This document shows positions 1-6,641 of a DNA stretch of 7,519 bases, piece after piece. The position numbers and the translations under genes are program-made. Source of the DNA: Frankiales bacterium (lineage in GTDB: Bacteria > Actinomycetota > Actinomycetes > Mycobacteriales > Jatrophihabitantaceae); the NCBI GenBank assembly GCA_025963265.1, contig JAOPUY010000525.1, forward strand, positions 1 to 7,519. The letters run 5' to 3'. The notes below the pieces were generated by a model that did no database searches, had not been told where the DNA came from, and was given only the letters and a program-made list of their open reading frames with translations. Every line of letters starts with the position of its first letter. Position 1 is the first letter of the stretch.

Positions 1-1
1 C

Positions 2-403
2 GGGCTGGGCATCGTCGTGCTGGCCCGCCATCTCGGCCTCAACGCGCAGATCGACGCCTCTGGGCTTGCCGACGTCTGGTACCGCTACCCGATCCTGGTC
101 TTGAGCGGTTTCCAGAACGGCCTCTACGAGGAGGTCATCATGATCGGGTTCCTGCTGACCCGCTTCCGCCAACTCAACTGGCGGCCCTGGACCGCGATCC
201 TGGTCAGCGCCGCCATCCGCGGCAGCTACCACACCTACCAGGGCCTCGGCGGCTTCCTCGGCAACTTCATCATGGGCGTGCTCTTCGGCTACTGGTTCAC
301 CCGGACGAAGCGGGTGCTGCCGCTGGTGATCGCGCACAGCGTCATCGACATCGTCAGCTTCGTCGGTTACGCCGCCCTGCACGGCCACGTCAGCTGGATT
401 TAG
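2..403 (+). CDS. CPBP family intramembrane metalloprotease-like protein (5' truncated by window edge)
   Basis: The frame is open from the left edge (position 2) and ends in TAG at 401-403, so only the C-terminal 133 residues are present and the true start lies upstream. Three features fit the CPBP (CAAX protease/bacteriocin-processing, ABI) family: a Glu-Glu pair (YEEVIMIG, codons 128-133), a downstream helix with Arg and His (RGSYHTYQG, His codon 230-232), and a last membrane helix with His (IAHSVID, His codon 335-337). Several hydrophobic stretches support a multi-pass membrane protein. In the family these Glu and His residues form an intramembrane metal site for cleaving membrane-associated substrates; the substrate here is unknown. 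The usual Arg of EExxxR is replaced, the motif reading EEVIMIG, a variant I associate with actinobacterial members. A GTG at 17 opens the frame inside the window but lacks the earlier helices, so it is unlikely to be the start. Confidence 0.85.
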   Translation, partial: GLGIVVLARHLGLNAQIDASGLADVWYRYPILVLSGFQNGLYEEVIMIGFLLTRFRQLNWRPWTAILVSAAIRGSYHTYQGLGGFLGNFIMGVLFGYWFTRTKRVLPLVIAHSVIDIVSFVGYAALHGHVSWI

Positions 404-1245
404 CCCGAATAGCCGATCGTCACGAAGTCGATGAGCTCCTCGACCGAGCGGAGCAGATCGACCTCGACGTCGGCGAAGCTGTTGACCGATCCCAGCACCC
501 GCCGCCACATCTCACGGGTGTCCGACACGTTCAGCGCGGCCGCGATCCCGGCCTTCCACTCCACGCCGCGCGGAATGACCGGCCAGGCCTCGATGCCCAG
601 CGCGCTCGGCTTGACCGCCTGCCAGATGTCGATGTAGGGATGGCCGTTGACCTTGACGTGCGGCGACCGCACGCCGGACACGATCCGGGTCTCTTTCGAG
701 CCGGGCACCAGATGATCGACGAGGACGCCCAGCCGACGGGTCTCGGTGGGCGCGAAGGCGGCGACGTGGGCCACCAACTCGTCGATTCCGTCCAGCGGTT
801 CGACCACGATGCCCTCGATCCGCAGGTCCTCGCCCCAGATCCGTTCGATGAGCGCCGCGTCGTGCACGCCCTCGACCCAGATCCGACTGGCTTTCGCGAC
901 CTGGGCTTTCACCCCGGCGACCGCGACCGAGCCCGACGCCGTCCGGCCCGCCCGCGCGGCCGGAGCGGGGGCGGCGGCCGGCCGCACCAGGGTCACCAGC
1001 TGACCGTCCACTGAGAAGGCGGCCGGCAGCATCGCAAAGTCCCGCTCCCGGTTGTGGCGGTCGGCCAGCGTCACCACGTCGCGGTGCTCGCCGGCCACGA
1101 CCGACCGGCCCAGGCGCACCACCGCGCCGCAGAACCGGCCGTCCGCGGTCTCGACCACCAGATCCAGCTCGGCCGCGACGAGCGGCACCGTCCGTCGTCG
1201 ATGTCCGCCGCCGCCGCTGCCGAGGACGTCTTGGGAGTAGCGCAC
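400..1245 (-). CDS. DUF3097 family protein
   Basis: This encodes 281 residues from a GTG at 1245 to a TAA at 402-400. I recognise it as the actinobacterial DUF3097 family from its N-terminus (RYSQDVL), the TASGSVAV segment, the RIWVEGVHDAALIERIWGED block, VLVDHLVPGSKE and HPYIDIWQAVKPSALGI. The function is unknown. Residues about 18-88 look beta-rich, an Ala/Pro/Arg linker covers about 89-103, and the C-terminal part holds an EGxxD motif (E125, D129) followed by a hydrophobic strand ending in D177. That order resembles a Toprim fold such as RNase M5 or primase, although the second Asp of DxD is not evident; this is my inference. The start agrees with the family N-terminus. A TAGGGT hexamer 6 nt upstream could be a leaderless -10, and its AGGG could alternatively act as a weak Shine-Dalgarno site. 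The gene is divergent from 1313-2065 and convergent with the CPBP gene, sharing its stop region. Confidence 0.9.
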   Translation of the reverse strand: MRYSQDVLGSGGGGHRRRTVPLVAAELDLVVETADGRFCGAVVRLGRSVVAGEHRDVVTLADRHNRERDFAMLPAAFSVDGQLVTLVRPAAAPAPAARAGRTASGSVAVAGVKAQVAKASRIWVEGVHDAALIERIWGEDLRIEGIVVEPLDGIDELVAHVAAFAPTETRRLGVLVDHLVPGSKETRIVSGVRSPHVKVNGHPYIDIWQAVKPSALGIEAWPVIPRGVEWKAGIAAALNVSDTREMWRRVLGSVNSFADVEVDLLRSVEELIDFVTIGYSG

Positions 1246-1251
1246 TGAGCC

Positions 1252-1257
1252 ACCCTA
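1252..1257 (-). promoter_or_regulatory. Candidate -10 hexamer (TAGGGT) for the DUF3097 gene
   Basis: On the minus strand TAGGGT fits the actinobacterial TAnnnT -10 pattern and ends exactly 6 nt before the GTG at 1245, the spacing expected if transcription starts at the start codon. No clear TTGACA-like -35 box is visible. AGGG within it could instead be a weak ribosome binding site, so the assignment is tentative. Confidence 0.4.
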
Positions 1258-1298
1258 AGGCGCGGTGGTGGCGATGCCCGGTAGGGCTGGCCGGTCGG

Positions 1299-1304
1299 TA
1301 AGCT
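1299..1304 (+). promoter_or_regulatory. Candidate -10 hexamer (TAAGCT) for the 1313-2065 gene
   Basis: TAAGCT fits TAnnnT and ends 8 nt before the GTG at 1313. No purine-rich Shine-Dalgarno sequence lies in the 8 nt before that GTG, which favours a leaderless or nearly leaderless mRNA. No convincing -35 box is seen. Confidence 0.35.
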
Positions 1305-1312
1305 TGTGTCTC

Positions 1313-2065
1313 GTGTCGCAACGTTCTTGTGCCCAGCTGGCTGCCTGGGGCACCGCCTGGCTGCAGGGCCAGGTCTCCTTCGACGACGTGCTGGACGCGG
1401 TCTCGGCCGGTCGCCGCTCGCTCGCCCAAAGCGGCTTCGCCGACGGGGAGACCCATCCGGTGGGAAGCGCGCTCACCGACTGGCGGCGGTCCGGAGCAAC
1501 GTCGCTGCGGCTGGCGCTGCCCGTCCCGGGCGACGTACGCGGCCTGGCCGGCACCGCGGAGTTTCGCGACCTCGCCCTCGGCAACGGCCAGGCGGTGTTC
1601 GGACCGGAGTTCGGGCTGACCTGCGCCCTGAGCCCGCGGACGGCGAGCAGCGCCCGTCGCTCGCTGTGCTGGCACCGGGGCCAGGCGACTGAGCAGCAGC
1701 CCGACTATCTCTCGATCGCCGACGCCGAGCACGACTTGGCCGAGGCGATCCGGGAGACGGCGTCCCTGCTGGCTCGCCGGGACGCGCCGAGCTGGCTGAC
1801 CGACGTGGCGCCGGCCTTGTCGAATGCCCGCCGCGCGGGCGAGCGGCTTGAGCTGCCCGCCAGTCATCCGCCGCGGGCGGTGCGGGTGATCGCGCAAGCC
1901 GAACGGATGTCGGCCGTGCTGGCCCTGGTGGACGCCGACCCGACGGGCGAGGTGACCCTGGCCGGCATGGCCGAGCGCGGGCAGGCGCTGATGCCGCTGC
2001 GGGTCGCCGTGCGTCGCGCGTTGTTAGCGGGCTACAACGCCACGGTGGAGGTCGGCGCCAACTGA
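1313..2065 (+). CDS. Conserved hypothetical protein (actinobacterial; facing hemH)
   Basis: This encodes 250 residues from the GTG at 1313 to a TGA at 2063-2065. I do not recognise a named domain. The frame is open back to a GTG at 1265, but the 16 extra residues look like untranslated leader. The 1313 start gives an N-terminus beginning SQRSCAQLAAWGTAWLQG and lies 8 nt after a TAAGCT hexamer. Two blocks look conserved: RLALPVPGDVRGLAG (central) and HPPRAVRVIAQAERM (C-terminal third). There is no signal peptide, membrane segment or P-loop, so it is probably cytosolic. Its place and orientation, convergent with hemH, match Rv1486c of M. tuberculosis; I infer orthology from position only. It contains a TTA leucine codon at 2024-2026, rare in DNA of this composition. 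The product may be a structural or adaptor protein, but no function can be assigned. Confidence 0.8.
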   Translation: MSQRSCAQLAAWGTAWLQGQVSFDDVLDAVSAGRRSLAQSGFADGETHPVGSALTDWRRSGATSLRLALPVPGDVRGLAGTAEFRDLALGNGQAVFGPEFGLTCALSPRTASSARRSLCWHRGQATEQQPDYLSIADAEHDLAEAIRETASLLARRDAPSWLTDVAPALSNARRAGERLELPASHPPRAVRVIAQAERMSAVLALVDADPTGEVTLAGMAERGQALMPLRVAVRRALLAGYNATVEVGAN

Positions 2066-2076
2066 CCTCGGGCCCG

Positions 2077-3135
2077 TCAGCGCGGCCGCCGGGCCGGGGC
2101 AGGACAGCAGCTCGCCGGGCAGTCGAGGCCGCACAGGCCCAACGTGGACAGCGACGCCGCGGGCAGCGAGCCCAGCCGCTCCAGGACCAGATCGGCGATC
2201 GCGCTCACGAACGCGGGGTGGGCGCCCGCGGTGCCGACGCGGATGAAGGCCAGTCCGAGATCGGCCGCGGTGTCGCGCGCCTCGTGGTCGAGATCCCAGA
2301 TCACCTCCAGGTGGTCGGAGATGAAGCCGGTCGGCGCGACGGCCACGGCCCGGACTCCGGCCACCGCTAGCGCCCGCAGGTGGTCGTTGATGTCGGGTCC
2401 GAGCCAGGGCACCTGCGGCGGGCCGCTGCGCGACTGCCAGACCAGGTCGAAGGCCGCGCCCTCGCCCCGCACCGACTCGGCGACCAGCCGCGCGGTCTCG
2501 CGCTGCTGGGCCAGGTAGAGGCCGCCCGCCGGTCCCGAGGTCTCGTTCATCGAGGTGGGGATCGAGTGGGCGGTGAACACCAGTCGGGCCTCGTCGCGGT
2601 CGGCCGGATCCAGCGCGGCCAGCGCGGAGCGCAGGGCGTCGGCGTTGGCGGCGATGAAGCCCGGATGGTCGAAGTAGTGACGCAGCTTGGTGAATCGCAG
2701 CGGCGCTCCCCCGCCGTCCGGGGTCAGCTCGGCCGCGGCCGCCGCGAGGTCCTCGCGGTACTGGCGGCAGCCGGAGTAGGACGAGGTCGCGCTGGTGGCC
2801 AGCACCAGCGCGTGGGAGCGGCCCTCAGCCGCCATCGTGCGGGCGGTGTCGCCGACGAAGGGATGCCAGTTCCGGTTGCCTAAGTAGGCCGGCAGCTCGA
2901 TGCCGCGGGCCTGGAACTCGACCCGCAGGGCGGCCAGCAACGCCTCGTTTTGCGCGGTGATCGGCGAGATGCCGCCGTAGTGCAGGTAGTGCTCGGCGAC
3001 CTCGGCCAGCCGCTCGTCGGGGACGCCCCGCCCGGCGGTCACTCGCCGCAGGAACGGCATCACCTCAGCCGGCCCCTGGGGGCCGCCGAAGGAGAGCAAC
3101 AGGAACGAGTCGTAGGCGGGCTCAGGCTCGGTCAC
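2077..3135 (-). CDS. hemH: Ferrochelatase (coproporphyrin III type) with C-terminal Cys-rich tail
   Basis: This is a 352-residue ferrochelatase that inserts Fe2+ into a porphyrin in the cytosol. In actinobacteria the substrate is coproporphyrin III (CpfC), and the coproheme formed is then decarboxylated by ChdC/HemQ. Diagnostic blocks are LLLSFGGPQGP at the N-terminus, HYLHYGGISPI, YLGNRNWHPF, TAHSIP with catalytic His190, WQSRSGPPQVPWLGP, and GFISDHLEVIWDLD with catalytic Glu277. The tail after residue 330 carries four cysteines (C335, C339, C343, C344), and the only other Cys is C123. This fits the [2Fe-2S] cluster known from the M. tuberculosis enzyme, although the ligand set is inferred. 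The GTG start at 3135 gives the family N-terminus. It lies 31 nt after fabI, preceded by GGTGA (possible ribosome site) that overlaps a TACGGT hexamer (possible -10). Leu85 uses a rare TTA codon (2881-2883). Confidence 0.96.
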   Translation of the reverse strand: MTEPEPAYDSFLLLSFGGPQGPAEVMPFLRRVTAGRGVPDERLAEVAEHYLHYGGISPITAQNEALLAALRVEFQARGIELPAYLGNRNWHPFVGDTARTMAAEGRSHALVLATSATSSYSGCRQYREDLAAAAAELTPDGGGAPLRFTKLRHYFDHPGFIAANADALRSALAALDPADRDEARLVFTAHSIPTSMNETSGPAGGLYLAQQRETARLVAESVRGEGAAFDLVWQSRSGPPQVPWLGPDINDHLRALAVAGVRAVAVAPTGFISDHLEVIWDLDHEARDTAADLGLAFIRVGTAGAHPAFVSAIADLVLERLGSLPAASLSTLGLCGLDCPASCCPAPARRPR

Positions 3136-3141
3136 GCTTTC

Positions 3142-3147
3142 ACCGTA
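3142..3147 (-). promoter_or_regulatory. Candidate internal -10 hexamer (TACGGT) before hemH
   Basis: In the 31-nt fabI-hemH spacer the minus strand reads TACGGT followed by six bases and then the hemH GTG. It fits TAnnnT at leaderless spacing and could let hemH be expressed apart from fabG-fabI. The overlapping GGTGA could equally serve as a Shine-Dalgarno site, so the two readings compete. Confidence 0.3.
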
Positions 3148-3166
3148 GCCGTGCTCGGGAGCGAGC

Positions 3167-3943
3167 TCAGACGCCGATCGCGTGGAAGCCGCCGTCGACG
3201 TGGACGATCTCGCCCGTGGTGGCCGGCAGCCAGTCCGAGAGCAGCGCGACCGCGCTGCGGCCGACCGCGGTCGCGTCGTTGATGTCCCAGTTGTGCGGTG
3301 CCCGGGGCGCCCTCGCGTCCTCGAAGGCAGCGAAGCCGGGGATGCTCTTGGCGGCCATCGTCCGGATCGGACCGGCGGCGATCAGGTTGACCCGGATGTT
3401 GCGCGGGCCGAGCTCACGGGCCAGGTAGCGCGAGGTCGCCTCGAGCGCGGCCTTGGCCACGCCCATCCAGTTGTAGGCGGGCCAGGCCACCGCGGCGTCG
3501 AAGGTAAGCCCGACGATGGAGCCGCCCTGCGGGCTGAACAGCGGCAGCGTGGCCGCGGCCAGTGACTTCAGGCTGAACGCGGACACTTCGAAGGCGTTGT
3601 TGGCGTCCGCGGCCGGGGCGTCGAGGAACGGCTCGCCGAGGCAGCTCGCCGGGGCGAAGCCGATCGAGTGCAGCACGCCGTCGATGGTGGCCGACGCGCC
3701 GACCTGCTCGCGGACCCGGCTGGCCAATGACTCGAGGTTCTCAGCCGAGGTCACGTCGAGCTCGACCACGGGCGCGAGCACGGGTAGCCGCTTAGCCACC
3801 CGCTCGACCAGCGACATCCGGCCGAAGCCGGTGAGCACGACCTCGGCCCCCTGCTCCTGAGCGATCTTGGCCACCGAGAAGGCGATCGAGGCGTCGGTGA
3901 TGACGCCGGTGATGAGCAGCCGCTTGCCGTCGAGCAGTCCCAT
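3167..3943 (-). CDS. fabI: Enoyl-[acyl-carrier-protein] reductase (NADH), FabI/InhA type
   Basis: This 258-residue short-chain dehydrogenase family enzyme reduces trans-2-enoyl-ACP to acyl-ACP with NADH, the last step of each FAS-II cycle. The start LLDGKRLLITGVITDASIAF holds the FabI cofactor loop, with ITDASIA in place of the classical TGxxxGxG. DV at 63-64 contacts adenine, and HSIGF has Ser93 where InhA has Ser94. The catalytic set is Phe148, Tyr157 and Lys164 (InhA Phe149, Tyr158, Lys165), followed by AAGPIRT at 189-195. The C-terminus LLSDWLPATTGEIVHVDGG is very InhA-like. The substrate loop after Thr195 is about ten residues shorter than in InhA, as in ordinary FabI enzymes. The ATG start at 3943 has AGGA 8 nt upstream. 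The gene lies 47 nt after fabG and 31 nt before hemH, the order of the mycobacterial mabA-inhA-hemZ operon. Confidence 0.96.
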   Translation of the reverse strand: MGLLDGKRLLITGVITDASIAFSVAKIAQEQGAEVVLTGFGRMSLVERVAKRLPVLAPVVELDVTSAENLESLASRVREQVGASATIDGVLHSIGFAPASCLGEPFLDAPAADANNAFEVSAFSLKSLAAATLPLFSPQGGSIVGLTFDAAVAWPAYNWMGVAKAALEATSRYLARELGPRNIRVNLIAAGPIRTMAAKSIPGFAAFEDARAPRAPHNWDINDATAVGRSAVALLSDWLPATTGEIVHVDGGFHAIGV

Positions 3944-3951
3944 GAGCTGTG

Positions 3952-3955
3952 TCCT
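3952..3955 (-). promoter_or_regulatory. Ribosome binding site of fabI (AGGA)
   Basis: The minus strand reads AGGA, then 8 nt, then the fabI ATG. This is a normal Shine-Dalgarno spacing and confirms that start. Unlike the starts of fabG and hemH, this one has no TAnnnT hexamer at leaderless spacing, so fabI is best read as a downstream operon gene. Confidence 0.7.
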
Positions 3956-3990
3956 ATCGAAGTGGTGTTCGGTGGGTCGCGTCGGAGCAG

Positions 3991-4725
<735 letters not shown>

Positions 4726-5682
4726 TCAGCTAAGCCGACCGGCCCAGAGCAGTGACACGGCCGAGGCGCAGATCGCCGCGAGCAGCCCCGCGATCATGAA
4801 TCGCCAGCTGATGTCGCGTTGCGCGGTCGTGTAGCCGATCTGGGAGCCGAGGTCCTGATACACCGAGCGCAGCTGGGCCGCGCTGGCCGCGGTGTGAAAG
4901 GTCCCGCCGGTCGCCTCGGCCAGACCGCTGAGCGACTTGTTGTCGGCCGGCACCCGGGTCGTCTGCCCGTCCACGGTGACGGTGCCGTTCTGGGTTCCGA
5001 AAGCGATGGTCGAGACCGGGGTGTTGGCTTTCTTGGCCGCCGCGGCCGCGTCGGACAGGCTCCGACCGACGGTGTTGGAGCCGTCGGAGAGCAGCACGAT
5101 CCGGGCCGGCGCGGGTTTCTCGTTGGGGCTGGCGGTGGCCGCGTCGAAGGACTGCAGCGCGTCCAGGCAGGAGAACACCCCCTCGCCGATGGCGGTGTAC
5201 GGCTCGAGTTGCAGGGCGGCGACGGCCTTCTTGAACGAGTCGCGGTCGGTCGTGGGGGGCACCAGCACACTGCCGGCGCGGCCGAATTTGACCAAGCCCA
5301 GGTTGATGCGCTTGGGCAGCAGGTCGGCGAACTCGGCCGCGGCCTGCTGGGCGGCCGCGAGTCGGGTGGGCGAGACGTCGGTCGCCTGCATCGACAGCGA
5401 GACGTCGATGGCCAGCATGACGGTGGCCCGCTCCTGCGGAACCCGGACGTTCGCGGTCGGCCGCGCCACGCCCAGCGATAGCACCGTCATGGCGATCAGC
5501 AGCAGGGCGAAGGTCAGATGCCGGCGCCAACCCGGGCGGCGCGGCACCACGGTGGCCAGCAGTTGGGCGTTGCTGAACCGGGTGACGAAGCGCCGTCGGC
5601 GCAGTTGGATGAGGACGTAGGCGAGCCCGACCAACGCGACGGCGAGGAGCAGGAAGAGCCAGCCGGGTGAGGCGAAATGCAT
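4726..5682 (-). CDS. VWA domain-containing membrane protein (BatA/Rv1481-like)
   Basis: This 318-residue protein has an N-terminal membrane helix (about residues 7-26), a second (about 56-74), a von Willebrand factor A domain (about 87-285) and a C-terminal helix (about 294-313). The VWA domain probably faces outside the cytoplasm. The metal-ion-dependent adhesion site is intact: DVSLS at 93-97, Thr163 in YTAIGEG, and Asp200 in LLSDGSN. The layout matches BatA-type proteins and Rv1481 of M. tuberculosis. Family members work with MoxR ATPases and DUF58 proteins, usually in assembly, metal loading or envelope stress functions; the client here is unknown. The ATG at 5682 shares one base with the DUF58 stop (TGATG) and has GGAG 7 nt upstream, so translation is coupled. 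The VWA domain carries one cysteine (C172). Confidence 0.92.
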   Translation of the reverse strand: MHFASPGWLFLLLAVALVGLAYVLIQLRRRRFVTRFSNAQLLATVVPRRPGWRRHLTFALLLIAMTVLSLGVARPTANVRVPQERATVMLAIDVSLSMQATDVSPTRLAAAQQAAAEFADLLPKRINLGLVKFGRAGSVLVPPTTDRDSFKKAVAALQLEPYTAIGEGVFSCLDALQSFDAATASPNEKPAPARIVLLSDGSNTVGRSLSDAAAAAKKANTPVSTIAFGTQNGTVTVDGQTTRVPADNKSLSGLAEATGGTFHTAASAAQLRSVYQDLGSQIGYTTAQRDISWRFMIAGLLAAICASAVSLLWAGRLS

Positions 5683-6641
5683 CAGCGGACTCCGTGCATC
5701 GCGGTGCGGGTCGGCGGGCGCACGGCCACGCCGCGGCGGCGGGTGACGACGAACCGGGCGATGTCGGCCAGCCAGTCCCGGTCAGTCCGCAGCACGAGGT
5801 GGTCGGCCCCGGCCCGGCGCAGGTGGGTCGCGATCTCGGCCCGTTGGGCGCGAGCGGCGCTGGCGTAGCGCTGCCGCAACGCCTTGTCGTCCGTCTGCAC
5901 CTCGAGCTCGGCGCCGGTCTCCGGATCGAGGAAGGTGACGAGCCCAGCCGAGGGCAGGTCCATCTCGCGGGGATCGATGATCTCGATGCCGAGCAATTCG
6001 TGGCGGTCGCCCAGCCCCCGAAGCGGACGCTCCCAGTCGGGCTCGCCGCTGGCCGGGTCGCTCAGGAAGTCCGAGATGACGGTGACCATGCCGCGCCGCC
6101 GCGGTGGCCGGCGCACCTGCTCGAGGGCGTCCCGCAGATCGCCGGGCCGGCTGCCGCTGGCCTTCGGGGTGCCGGCCACCAGCCGGAGCAGGTGCCGGGC
6201 GGCGTTGGTGCCCGAGCGCGCGGGAACCCGGAAGCTGGTCTCGCCGGTGGTCACGATCGCGCCGACGCGGTTGCCCGAGCGCGCGGTCAGGTGGACCACC
6301 GCGGTCGCCGCGGCCAGGACCAGGTCGCGCTTCTCGAGGTTGACCGTGCCGAAGTCCAGGCTTGGGGACAGGTCGATCACCAGCCAGGACTCCAGTTCCC
6401 GGTCGGCGACGGTCTGGCGCACGTGCGGGGCCATCGTGCGCGCGGTCACCGGCCAGTCCATCCGGCGGACGTCATCGCCGGGGAAATAGGCGCGCGACTC
6501 CCCCGTCTCGCTCCCCGGACCGGCGATCAGGCCGAGGTAATTGCCCTGCAGCAGGCCGTCCAGCTTGTTCCGCACGGTGTACTCGAGTCGGCGCAGGACC
6601 GCCTCGGTCTCCGGCGCCAACGGGGACGACTGGGCGTTCAC
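5682..6641 (-). CDS. DUF58 domain-containing protein (Rv1480-like)
   Basis: This 319-residue soluble protein has the DUF58 signature around residues 49-63 (SRAYFPGDDVRRMDW), preceded by LDGLLQGNYLGLIAGPGSE. A degenerate VWA-like fold follows, with DLSPS at 90-94 (DxSxS pattern) and VISDF around 188-192. No signal peptide or membrane helix is visible, so it is cytoplasmic, unlike the neighbouring VWA protein. DUF58 proteins are usually encoded between moxR and VWA genes and are thought to link the ATPase to its membrane partner; this role is inferred from the family. The GTG start at 6641 overlaps the moxR stop by four bases (GTGA), so it is probably translated by coupling, with no strong ribosome site of its own. 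The C-terminus is Arg-rich (VVTRRRGVAVRPPTRTAM). Confidence 0.93.
   Translation of the reverse strand: MNAQSSPLAPETEAVLRRLEYTVRNKLDGLLQGNYLGLIAGPGSETGESRAYFPGDDVRRMDWPVTARTMAPHVRQTVADRELESWLVIDLSPSLDFGTVNLEKRDLVLAAATAVVHLTARSGNRVGAIVTTGETSFRVPARSGTNAARHLLRLVAGTPKASGSRPGDLRDALEQVRRPPRRRGMVTVISDFLSDPASGEPDWERPLRGLGDRHELLGIEIIDPREMDLPSAGLVTFLDPETGAELEVQTDDKALRQRYASAARAQRAEIATHLRRAGADHLVLRTDRDWLADIARFVVTRRRGVAVRPPTRTAMHGVR
5690..5693 (-). promoter_or_regulatory. Ribosome binding site of the VWA gene (GGAG)
   Basis: GGAG lies on the minus strand 7 nt before the ATG at 5682, inside the last codons of the DUF58 gene. It supports that start and coupled translation across the TGATG junction. Confidence 0.6.

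Noticed and set aside
1265..1312. Upstream GTG start for the hypothetical gene
   Set aside because: It would add 16 residues unlike a conserved N-terminus and would place the TAAGCT hexamer inside the coding region.
512..1897. 461-codon open frame on the minus strand
   Set aside because: It is Arg/Gly/Pro-rich with no family motif and runs through the divergent promoter region and antisense to the 1313-2065 gene. The DUF3097 frame has strong family motifs, so this is a GC-driven shadow.
2063..2096. Hairpin-like repeats between the convergent stops (TGAC/GTCA and GGCCCG/CGGGCC)
   Set aside because: Stems are only 4 and 6 bp with loops of 9 and 14 nt and no T-run, so they are expected by chance in GC-rich DNA and too weak to call a terminator.
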